Of a stretch of 64,000 bases of DNA, positions 56,805 through 64,000 are shown piece after piece. Origin of the DNA: Nannocystis sp. (GTDB lineage: Bacteria > Myxococcota_A > Polyangia > Nannocystales > Nannocystaceae); contig NZ_JADJNN010000011.1 of the NCBI RefSeq assembly GCF_016714285.1, positions 124,001-188,000 of the forward strand, in the 5' to 3' direction. Under the pieces are notes generated by a model, which saw only the letters and a program-made list of their open reading frames with translations, did not search any database and was not told where the DNA came from. How positions within the stretch are numbered: the stretch's first letter is position 1; the number at the start of each line of letters is the position of its first letter. The position numbers were made by a program, and so were the translations under genes.

Positions 56805-57524
56805 TCAGGGCTTGATCACGTCGATGAGCTCGACGCGAGCGCCCGTGTTGTTGTTGATGACGAGCGCGAGGCCCACGTCCTTGCAGAAGAACTTGGCCTC
56901 GTCGAGATCCGCCTCGAGCGGGGTGAACTCCCGCGTCTCGACGCAGTCGCTGAAGTCGCCGAAGGGCACCGAGACGGCCGCGCCCAGGCGGGTGACCTCG
57001 GCCATATCCTCGGCCTCACAGGCGAGATACTCCTGACGATACGCCTGCTTCGCCGCCGGCTGCTCGGCGTGCATGACGATCCCCGGCTGGGCCCCGTCGA
57101 CCCCGGCCTGCCACGAGCCCTCGGTGCTGGAGACCTTGCCGCCCTCGTACTCCTTCGTATCCTCGCCGAAGTACCAGACGTTGCCGTCCTTGTCCTGCGC
57201 GAACCAGTCGAGCGTGTCCTCGATCAGCACACCGTCGACATAGGCCGAATCGTGCACCACGACGCAGGTCACCCCGAGGATCGTCTTCGTCTCGTGCGTG
57301 ACCACGTATTTGACCGTCTCGCCGTCGCCCTGGTACGTGTATTCCGTCCCAGGGACCAGCGGAAACAGGGGGTTGTCGATCTGGGCGACGAAGTTGGCGG
57401 GGTCGATCGCCGGCTTGTAACTCGCGTCCACCGTACAGGCATCGGACGAGTCACAGGCCCCCGCCGCGAGGCCCACGACGATGACCCCGGCGAAGGCGCG
57501 GGAAGAAAAGGTCTGGTCTTGCAT
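56805..57524 (-). CDS. Lipoprotein of unknown function
   Basis: This 239-aa lipoprotein starts at ATG 57524. Lipobox A-G-A-C (VVGLAAGACDSS). The mature part has recurring beta-strand/turn segments with aromatic residues (DNPLFPLVPGTEYTYQGDGE, DWFAQDKDGNVWYFGEDTKE). The N-P-x-x-P-x-x-P-G-x-x-x-x-Y pattern recurs in uncharacterised exported actinobacterial and myxobacterial proteins as I recall, but I cannot name a family. It is co-directional with the PepSY-like gene, 24 bp upstream of it. Confidence 0.65.
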   Translation of the reverse strand: MQDQTFSSRAFAGVIVVGLAAGACDSSDACTVDASYKPAIDPANFVAQIDNPLFPLVPGTEYTYQGDGETVKYVVTHETKTILGVTCVVVHDSAYVDGVLIEDTLDWFAQDKDGNVWYFGEDTKEYEGGKVSSTEGSWQAGVDGAQPGIVMHAEQPAAKQAYRQEYLACEAEDMAEVTRLGAAVSVPFGDFSDCVETREFTPLEADLDEAKFFCKDVGLALVINNNTGARVELIDVIKP

Positions 57525-57616
57525 GACCTGCCCGGCATAACACCGCCGGATGAAGCCAACATGAAGCCCGCGAATCCCGCTTGACCCGCGATCGCGCCTG
57601 TACGAGCGTGGACCCG

Positions 57617-59323
57617 ATGTCGCGCCCTGGCCCTCGCACCGGTCTCCTCGCCCTCATGCTCGCGGCCTGCGGCGACGCCAGCTCGGCCAGCGACTCCGCC
57701 GCGTCCACGGGCCCGACCACCGTCGACCCCACCAATTCGCCGACGAGCGCCCCGACCAGCGGCCCCACACCGACCACCGGCGCGACCACCGGCGGCGTCA
57801 CCGAGGGCGTCAGCGCCACCGGCGGCGAGACCAGCGGCGGCATCAAGTTCGACCTCCAGATCGCCAATGACATCAACTTCGACAGCGAGGGCCCGCCGCC
57901 CAGCTGCAAGGTCGTCGACGATATGAACGCGATCGGCAGCTGCAAGACCAAGGCGCCGCCCGACAGCTTCGAGCCCGAGGTCCAGTGGTCGTGGGGCCAG
58001 GCCAACGTCGAGGGCGGCAGCACGGCGACCCCCCTGGTCGCCAACCTCACCGACGACAACAACGACGGCGCGATCGACCTGTGCGACATCCCCGACGTGG
58101 TCGTCGTCGCCGGCGGCGGCGGCGGCCTCGGCGGCAAGCTCTACGTCCTCGACGGCGCCACCGGCACCCTCCACTTCGCCGCCGCCACCCCGATCGAGTC
58201 CTGGGTCACGCCGGCGATCGGCGACATCGACAACGACGGCCTGCCGGAGATCGTCGCCGCCACCCCTGGCGGCTTCATCAACCCCAGCGGCGTCGTCGCC
58301 TTCGAGCACGACGGCACCCTCAAGTGGAGCTCGACCGACAAGTTCAACCACGACCAGGGCGGCTCTATCGCCCTCGGCGACCTCGACAACGACGGCGACG
58401 TGGAGATCGTCGCCGACGACCTGGTCCTCGACCACAACGGCAAGACGATCTTCATCGCCCCCGAGCAGGCCCTGTGGGACATCGCCTATCACTGCACCGC
58501 CACCGCCCTCGCCGACCTCGACGGCGACGGCGACCTCGAGATCGTCCTCGGCCAGGCCGCCTATCACCACGACGGCAAGGTCTACTATAACAACCCCCAG
58601 CTCAAGCCCGGCTTCCCCCAGATCGCCAACCTCGACCCAGACCCCGAGCCGGAGATCCTGCTGACCAACATCAATGGCATCACCGTCATCGAGCACGACG
58701 GCAAGGTCAAGTTCAACGATATCCGCCCCACGGGTGACCCGCCCGGCGCGTGGTTTCGCCCGGCCACCGTGCACGACTTCGACGGCGACGCCGTCAGCGA
58801 ATTCGCCGTCAGCTCCGCCGCGCATTACTCGGTGTTCGAACCCGGCGGCAAGGTCTCCTGGACCGCCAACGTCCAGGACGGCTCGGGCTGGGCCGCCGGC
58901 ACCGCCTTCGACTTCGACGGCGACGGCGTCGCCGAGGCGATGTACGCCGACGAGGCCACCCTGTTCGTCTTCGACGGCAAGGGCGCCCCCCTGCTCTCCG
59001 TGCCGCGCAGCTCCAAGACCCTGATCGAGTACCCCGTGGTCGCCGACGTCGACAACGACGGCTCCGCCGAGATCGTCGTCGTCTCCGACCTCGACTTCAA
59101 CGGCAACCAGACCTCCCCAACCGTACAGGTGATCCGCGACAAACAAGATCGCTGGATCCAGGCCCGGCGGATCTGGAATCAACACACTTATCACGTCACC
59201 AACGTCCGCGAGGACGGCACGATCCCGCAGTTCGAGCCGCCCAGCTGGCAGAGCCTCAACACCTACCGCACCAACGCGCAGATCGAGGGCGGCTCGCTGT
59301 GCAAGCCCGAGCCGCCGGGCTAA
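57617..59323 (+). CDS. FG-GAP/integrin-like beta-propeller lipoprotein
   Basis: The protein is 568 aa; ATG 57617 was chosen over the upstream TTG. Lipobox L-A-A-C (LALMLAACGDAS) and a ~70-residue Thr/Pro/Gly linker precede a propeller with repeated Ca-binding-like turns: D-I-D-N-D-G, D-L-D-N-D-G-D, D-L-D-G-D-G-D, D-F-D-G-D-G. Seven or so blades are plausible. Surface adhesion or carbohydrate recognition is typical of the family. It is 9 bp ahead of the OYE gene. Confidence 0.88.
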   Translation: MSRPGPRTGLLALMLAACGDASSASDSAASTGPTTVDPTNSPTSAPTSGPTPTTGATTGGVTEGVSATGGETSGGIKFDLQIANDINFDSEGPPPSCKVVDDMNAIGSCKTKAPPDSFEPEVQWSWGQANVEGGSTATPLVANLTDDNNDGAIDLCDIPDVVVVAGGGGGLGGKLYVLDGATGTLHFAAATPIESWVTPAIGDIDNDGLPEIVAATPGGFINPSGVVAFEHDGTLKWSSTDKFNHDQGGSIALGDLDNDGDVEIVADDLVLDHNGKTIFIAPEQALWDIAYHCTATALADLDGDGDLEIVLGQAAYHHDGKVYYNNPQLKPGFPQIANLDPDPEPEILLTNINGITVIEHDGKVKFNDIRPTGDPPGAWFRPATVHDFDGDAVSEFAVSSAAHYSVFEPGGKVSWTANVQDGSGWAAGTAFDFDGDGVAEAMYADEATLFVFDGKGAPLLSVPRSSKTLIEYPVVADVDNDGSAEIVVVSDLDFNGNQTSPTVQVIRDKQDRWIQARRIWNQHTYHVTNVREDGTIPQFEPPSWQSLNTYRTNAQIEGGSLCKPEPPG

Positions 59324-59332
59324 AGGCCCACC

Positions 59333-60646
59333 ATGATCTTCGAGCCCTTCACCCTCAACGGTGTCACCTTCGCCAACCGCATCCTGCGATCGTCGGTGGG
59401 CGGTCGCTCGGCGCAATACGACGGCACGGTCACCACCATCTGGAAGAACTTCGAGAAGCGCTTCGCCGAGGGCGGCGTCGGCGGGATCATCTCCACCACC
59501 CTCAACGTCAACAAGTATCGCAAGGCGCCCCTCGAGTATCCCCCGATCAGCGAGGACCGCTACGTCGCCCCCCTGAAGCGCTTCATCGCGGAGATCCGCG
59601 CCACCGGCTGCCGTTATCTGGTCCAGATCGGCGACCCGGGCTACGCGACCCAGGCCGGCCTCTTCCCCGAGCAGGAGGACACCCACTCGGCGTCGCGCGG
59701 GCTCGACCTGATCTATGGATACGGCGGACTGCACACCCCGCTCAGCGAGCCGCAGATCCTCCACGTGATCAAGGACTTCGGCGACGCGGCCGTGCGTGTG
59801 CGCGAGGCCGGGGCCGACGGGCTCGAGCTGACCGCCTCCAAGGGCTACATCATCCACCAGTTCCTGAACCCCGCCATCAACCGGCGCAGGGACGCCTGGG
59901 GCGGAGACGCCGATCGTCGCTTCCGCCTGCTCGGCGAGGTGGTCAAGGAGATCCGCGCCCGCGTCGGCGCGGACTTCCTGTTCGGCGTCCGCCTGGCCGC
60001 CGAGGACTGTAATCACCTGCCCCTCAACCTGCGCTGGCCGCCGACCTTCTTCCGCGGCAACGGGCTCCGCGAGACCCTCGACCAGGGCCGCCGCCTGAAG
60101 GCCCTCGGCGTCGACTTCCTCCACATCGACTCGGGCTTCGGCTTCATCCACCCGCGGGTGACCCCGGGCCCCTTTCCTTATGACGAGGCGCGCATCTTCT
60201 TCGACCAGGTGCGCCACCTGAGCTGGAAGGCGGCACTGCGGGCCAGCGTGTTTCACCTGGTGCCGCGATTCCTCGGCCGCTGGCTCTTCAACCTCGGCTG
60301 GCGCTACCGCGAGGGCATCAACCTCGGCCACGCCCACCGCTTCAAGCAAGAGGTCGGCCTCCCCGTCATCGCCAACGGCGGGTTTCAGCGCCAGAGCAGC
60401 ATCGAGGCCGCCCTCGGCGACGGCCGCTGCGACATGGTCTCCATGGCCCGGGCCCTGATCGCCAACCCCGACCTGGTCCAGCAGTTCAAGGCCGGCCGCG
60501 AGCAGCCCGACAACCCCTGCACCCACTGCAACCGCTGTGCGGGCCGCACCGCGACCAGCCCGCTCGGTTGCTATGATCTGTCGAGATTCCCCTCGGTGGA
60601 GGCGATGCAGGATCAGATCCTGGCCTGGAACCGCTCCGACCCGTAG
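59333..60646 (+). CDS. Old-yellow-enzyme family oxidoreductase with Fe-S cysteines
   Basis: This 437-aa FMN-binding TIM-barrel oxidoreductase has L-F-E-P-F/T-L-N-G-V-T-type start (MIFEPFTLNGVTFANRI). The OYE-type G-F-I-H-P and D-F-L-H-I-D-S-G segments and V-I-A-N-G-G are present. Near the C-terminus C-T-H-C-N-R-C-A-G-R-T-A-T-S-P-L-G-C fits the 4Fe-4S site of the 2,4-dienoyl-CoA reductase group. It lacks the extra C-terminal NAD(P) domain of that group. Substrate unknown. Confidence 0.82.
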   Translation: MIFEPFTLNGVTFANRILRSSVGGRSAQYDGTVTTIWKNFEKRFAEGGVGGIISTTLNVNKYRKAPLEYPPISEDRYVAPLKRFIAEIRATGCRYLVQIGDPGYATQAGLFPEQEDTHSASRGLDLIYGYGGLHTPLSEPQILHVIKDFGDAAVRVREAGADGLELTASKGYIIHQFLNPAINRRRDAWGGDADRRFRLLGEVVKEIRARVGADFLFGVRLAAEDCNHLPLNLRWPPTFFRGNGLRETLDQGRRLKALGVDFLHIDSGFGFIHPRVTPGPFPYDEARIFFDQVRHLSWKAALRASVFHLVPRFLGRWLFNLGWRYREGINLGHAHRFKQEVGLPVIANGGFQRQSSIEAALGDGRCDMVSMARALIANPDLVQQFKAGREQPDNPCTHCNRCAGRTATSPLGCYDLSRFPSVEAMQDQILAWNRSDP

Positions 60647-60792
60647 GCCGCGTCACGGTCGTCACCGACCTCCCCGCGATCGATCGGCGGCCGGCCTCGA
60701 AAAATCCCTGTGTGGGCGAGAACAACCGAGAATTGCCGAAATTGCCCGTCCTGGCCGCTTCTGGATCGCGCGAGTTTGTTGGACCATGAGGG

Positions 60793-61902
60793 ATGCGCTG
60801 CGGCCGGCACGGTGCGAGGCGTCGGTCCGTGACACGGGCGGCGCTCCGCTGCACCGCGCTGCTGCTCGTCGCTTGCGGCGGAGTCGCCACGCCAGCGCCG
60901 ACGCCCACGCCAGCGACCATGCCCGGCCCGGCGCCGTTGCAGCGCGTCGGTGATGCGGCCTCGCGCAACGGCGAATGCGTCGCCTGTCACGACGAGATCG
61001 CCGCGCAATGGCAGGACTCGCTCCACCGCGCCGCCTACACCTCACCAGACTTCCAGAGCGCCCTGCGCAGCGAGCCCCTGCCCTTCTGCCGCGGCTGCCA
61101 CGCGCCCGAGGCCGACCCGCGCCGGCCCGAGCCCGAGCTGGCCGCGCTCGGGGTCGCCTGCGTCAGCTGTCACCTGCCGCAGGGCGACGCCGTATTGTCC
61201 GCGCGACCCGCCGACGCGCCCCGTGCCGCCCCGCACCCGGTATTGCGCGACCCGGCCTTCGCGGCCGCCGACGCCTGCGCCAATTGCCACGAGTTCACAT
61301 TCCCCGACCGCCGGCCGGTCCCCGAATATATGCAGACGACCGTTCGCGAGCATCGAGCCTCGACGCAGCCGGACCGCAGCTGCGCCGATTGTCATATGCC
61401 ACGAGTCGCCACCAACGACGGCGCAGCGGTCCGCTCACACGCCTTCTCCGCCTCGCGCGACCTCGCGTGGATGCGCGAGGCCTTCACCGTCACCGCGCAG
61501 CGGCCCGCGCCCGACCGCGTCGAGCTCTCCCTCGATCTCCACGAGGACCGGGTCGGCCACGCCTTCCCCACCGGCGACCTGCTGCGGCGCCTGGTGGTCT
61601 CGGTCGCGGTCACGGGCGTGGCCCGCCGTACCGCGCCGCAGCGGCGCTATTTGGCCCGCCACTGGAAGCACGCGCGCCCCGGCAAGGGCCCCGGCGTGCG
61701 CACGCTGGACCACGACGATCGACTCGGCGTCGGCGAGGACCCGCGCGTCCTCACCTTCACCCTCGATCCCGCCGACGCCGCCCTGCCCGTGGAGTGGCGC
61801 GTGCGCTACGAGCGGGTCGAGGCCTTCGTCGGCCCCGGCGAGGACGGGGCCCGCGTGGTCGGCGGCCTCGACCTGTTCGAAGGGACATTGCCCTCCGAAT
61901 GA
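60793..61902 (+). CDS. Pentahaem cytochrome c lipoprotein
   Basis: This 369-aa lipoprotein has lipobox V-A-C (ALLLVACGGVA). Five C-x-x-C-H motifs: C-V-A-C-H, C-R-G-C-H, C-V-S-C-H, C-A-N-C-H and C-A-D-C-H, spaced 20-60 residues apart in the first ~210 residues. The C-terminal ~150 residues lack haem motifs (LSLDLHEDRVGHAFPTGDLL). It could carry electrons at the outer membrane. Its stop overlaps the next ATG (ATGA). Confidence 0.9.
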   Translation: MRCGRHGARRRSVTRAALRCTALLLVACGGVATPAPTPTPATMPGPAPLQRVGDAASRNGECVACHDEIAAQWQDSLHRAAYTSPDFQSALRSEPLPFCRGCHAPEADPRRPEPELAALGVACVSCHLPQGDAVLSARPADAPRAAPHPVLRDPAFAAADACANCHEFTFPDRRPVPEYMQTTVREHRASTQPDRSCADCHMPRVATNDGAAVRSHAFSASRDLAWMREAFTVTAQRPAPDRVELSLDLHEDRVGHAFPTGDLLRRLVVSVAVTGVARRTAPQRRYLARHWKHARPGKGPGVRTLDHDDRLGVGEDPRVLTFTLDPADAALPVEWRVRYERVEAFVGPGEDGARVVGGLDLFEGTLPSE

Positions 61903-62774
61903 ACGGCGCAGGCTTGACACGCGCACGCGCGCGGCGTCCCATCCCTGAAATGACCGCCCACAGCGACCCGCCGAGCCCCACGCCCCCACCGAGCAGTCCG
62001 GCGCTCGTGCGCCGCGGCCTCCTCCTCGCAACGCTCGGCGCCGCCACCTGCGGCCCGAAGCAGGCTGACAGCAACGACGACAGCAGCAGCACCAGCCCGA
62101 CCGCGGACCCCACCGTGACCCCCATGTTCACGACCGCCGATACCTCGACCAGCGACGCCAGCGACACCGAGATCCCGCCCATGGTACCGCCCATGATCCC
62201 GCCGACCACGGGCGGGCCAGACTCCACCACGGACGGGCCAGACTCCACCACCAGCGGGCCAGACTCCACCACCGGTGCGCCAACGCTGTTCGACCTCAAC
62301 GGTGACTTCCTGCTCGCAGTGTCGACCACGGTCGACCGCAGCCATCCCTTTCAATACATCGCCACCAATAGCGTGACCGAGATGAATGGCAAGCTGCTGC
62401 TGTCCACTTGCCTGCAACCGCTGACCCTGGACATCGGCAAGATATTGACCCCGCGTCAGCCCCTCGGTGAGCCGCTGTGCTTCGCGGACGTGGCGCTCGT
62501 CGACGGCAAGTTCACGCTCGACATGGGCAGCGTCGCCATCGCCGCGATGACCAACCCGATCACCGGCAGTGACATCGCCCTCAGCAGCCTCGTCCTCGCG
62601 GGCACAATCCAGAGCGACGACCTCTACTGCGGCACCGTCACCGGCGAGGTGACCCAGCCGCCGGTCGGCTCGATCGAGGGATCGAGCTTCGCCGCGGTCC
62701 GCCTGACCGACGTGAAGCTATTGCCAGATCCAGTGGTCATCGACTGTAAGGGCACGAGCGTGACCGACCTCTAG
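61899..62774 (+). CDS. Exported lipoprotein-like protein, partner of the cytochrome
   Basis: The protein is 291 aa from ATG 61899 in the cytochrome's stop; ATG 61950 is an alternative. A hydrophobic segment (VRRGLLLATLGAATCGPK) precedes a possible lipobox A-A-T-C, less standard than elsewhere. A ~90-residue Asp/Ser/Thr linker contains G-P-D-S-T-T repeats. The C-terminal ~150 residues (FDLNGDFLLAVSTTVDRSHP...) look beta-rich; the family is not recognised. Translational coupling suggests a joint role with the cytochrome. Confidence 0.65.
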   Translation: MNGAGLTRARARRPIPEMTAHSDPPSPTPPPSSPALVRRGLLLATLGAATCGPKQADSNDDSSSTSPTADPTVTPMFTTADTSTSDASDTEIPPMVPPMIPPTTGGPDSTTDGPDSTTSGPDSTTGAPTLFDLNGDFLLAVSTTVDRSHPFQYIATNSVTEMNGKLLLSTCLQPLTLDIGKILTPRQPLGEPLCFADVALVDGKFTLDMGSVAIAAMTNPITGSDIALSSLVLAGTIQSDDLYCGTVTGEVTQPPVGSIEGSSFAAVRLTDVKLLPDPVVIDCKGTSVTDL

Positions 62775-62781
62775 GCGCAGC

Positions 62782-64000
62782 TCACAGCCCGGCGGCGTCG
62801 GCCTTGGCGGCGACGATCTCGAGCAAGTCCAGCATCGCCAGGTTGAAGTCGAGGACGTGCAGGCCGAGGAAGCCGGGGGCGAACAGCGGATTCGCGAAGT
62901 CGACCGGGTTGGCGCGCATATCCCCCATCTCCGGCGCCGCGCTGGCGGCGAGGAAGCCGAGGCCGTCGCTGTCCGACTGGCAGCCGAGCGCGAAGAAGTC
63001 GCGCATCAGCACGAAGGGCGTGTCGACCGCGGGCCCGAAGTCGAAGCTCGGGAACACCAGCTCCTGGTGGCTGAAGGTGGCGAACACCGCCCCGCGGGCG
63101 TGCGCCGCCGGTCCGCCGAGCGCGGTCGGGTTGGTGCAGGCGACGTCGTTGCCCATGATGTCGGGCGCCTGCGTGCCAGGGTCGGGCGGGAAGTCGGCGG
63201 CGAAGGTGCGGTATGCGATCACGCAGCCGAGCTCGCCCGGGTCCTGGCACAGCGGGATGCTCGCGAAGCTGCCGCCGACCAGCTCACCCGGCGGCACGCT
63301 CACCGACCCACCGATCAGCAGCGCGGCCAGCAGGCGCCCGCGCAGCCCCGGGTCGGGCTCCACGACCTCCTGGACCAGGCGCGTGGTCAGATAGGTGCCC
63401 TGCGAGTGGCCGATGATCACCAGCGGCCGGTCGTCCGCGTGATGCTCGAGGTAGCTGGTGAACGCCGCGAGCACGTCCTGGTACGCCGCGTCGAGCAGGG
63501 CCTCGGCCTGATCGCTGCCGAAGGTCCCGATCGTGACCTGATGATAGAGCGGCGCGAACATCCGGCACATCCCGGTGAAGCGCGCCGCCTGGTTGAGCAG
63601 CGGGTCGATCTCCTGAGCGATGTCGTCGAAGTTCTCGGTCTGGCCGGGCGTGAGGCGGATATCGACGGTCGGATAGACGTAGAAGCAGTCGAACGCGGGG
63701 TCCTGCGCGACCGTGTGCTCGACCAGCATCATGGTGCCGTCCGCCAGCAATTCGGTCATGTCCAGATCCGCCGAGAGACACTGATCTTGATCCACGGGCT
63801 TGTCCGGGTGGCACAGCCACAGCCCTGGATCGTCGTAGCCCCCGAGCGGCGCCCCGGTGCTGCCCTCGTCGCCGCTGCCGCTGGTCGTCGGCGTGTCGCC
63901 GCTCGTCGAGTCGGCGCCACCGCTCGTGCCCGCGCCCGTGCTGCTGGCATCGGTGGTGCCGGGCTCGGTGGCGCCATGGTCCGTCGTGGTCGAGCTGTCG
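62782..64000 (-). CDS. DUF3089-like alpha/beta hydrolase (5' truncated by window edge)
   Basis: The frame is open to the window edge, so the start and signal peptide are upstream. The visible part begins with a Ser/Thr/Gly/Asp linker (D-S-S-T-T-T-D-H-G...), then G-L-W-L-C-H-P. F-D-C-F-Y-V-Y-P-T-V-D and the nucleophile elbow G-H-S-Q-G fit the DUF3089 esterase-like family. C-terminal Asp and His candidates follow. A surface-anchored esterase is a reasonable guess. Confidence 0.8.
   Translation of the reverse strand, partial: DSSTTTDHGATEPGTTDASSTGAGTSGGADSTSGDTPTTSGSGDEGSTGAPLGGYDDPGLWLCHPDKPVDQDQCLSADLDMTELLADGTMMLVEHTVAQDPAFDCFYVYPTVDIRLTPGQTENFDDIAQEIDPLLNQAARFTGMCRMFAPLYHQVTIGTFGSDQAEALLDAAYQDVLAAFTSYLEHHADDRPLVIIGHSQGTYLTTRLVQEVVEPDPGLRGRLLAALLIGGSVSVPPGELVGGSFASIPLCQDPGELGCVIAYRTFAADFPPDPGTQAPDIMGNDVACTNPTALGGPAAHARGAVFATFSHQELVFPSFDFGPAVDTPFVLMRDFFALGCQSDSDGLGFLAASAAPEMGDMRANPVDFANPLFAPGFLGLHVLDFNLAMLDLLEIVAAKADAAGL

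Overview
The window looks like part of a myxobacterial chromosome (Myxococcota). The best guess is the Nannocystaceae or a related Polyangia lineage. The evidence is very high G+C with nearly saturated GC3, a membrane-anchored Ser/Thr kinase, a PP2C phosphatase, a protein ending in a MYXO-CTERM-type tail, and about sixteen lipoproteins. Many of those lipoproteins carry Ser/Thr/Gly/Asp-rich linkers behind the lipidated Cys. The lineage is inferred from style, not from a marker gene. No rRNA, tRNA, CRISPR array, phage or transposase was seen.

Layout. 1-9.4 kb: a 5'-truncated penicillin-binding transpeptidase, a TPR/outer-membrane protein, a degenerate adenylate-forming enzyme, a frameshifted beta-propeller lipoprotein, then a leftward PEGA lipoprotein and FlgT-like exported protein. 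9.5-15 kb: a Ser/Thr kinase translationally coupled to a DUF1501-type Tat protein and a one-haem-motif lipoprotein. 15-21 kb: cell-envelope lipoproteins and membrane proteins. 20.7-25.2 kb: HEAT-repeat protein, carB, greA. 26.4-32.2 kb: an isolated FlhA/SctV export-gate protein, an SDR, a GIDE-like membrane protein and two divergent fatty-acid-desaturase-type enzymes. 32.3-39.5 kb: a MYXO-CTERM protein, a sulfotransferase-like protein, an AttH/CrtC-like protein, and an ECF sigma/anti-sigma pair behind a beta-barrel-like protein. 39.5-49 kb: a probable glycan or glycolipid locus (GT-C-like membrane protein, two methyltransferases, HTTM-like membrane protein, GT2, AsnB-type amidotransferase, SMR-type small membrane protein) with less extreme codon use. 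49-64 kb: PP2C phosphatase, ferritin-like lipoprotein, a QseBC-type two-component pair, Cys-rich, S74-like and FG-GAP lipoproteins, an Fe-S old-yellow-enzyme, a pentahaem lipoprotein and a 5'-truncated DUF3089 hydrolase.

The most unusual content is repeats rather than genes. A short dispersed palindromic element (core CCTGTCCC-n-GGACA(G/T)G) recurs at ten or more sites. It is often in frame inside genes, in signal-peptide regions or linkers, and in one gene it sits over the stop codon. Several genes have tandem copies of their own stop-codon region placed downstream. Minisatellites of 11 bp, 6 bp (GGCACT) and 9 bp are translated into protein tails. Three lipoprotein genes carry single frameshifts at or near repeats or homopolymers; these could be real slippage or consensus errors.

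No stretch longer than about 220 bases lacks a gene; the longest gaps (34201-34419 and 42971-43161) are described below. Start codons are often GTG or TTG, and many neighbouring genes overlap by ATGA or GTGA.
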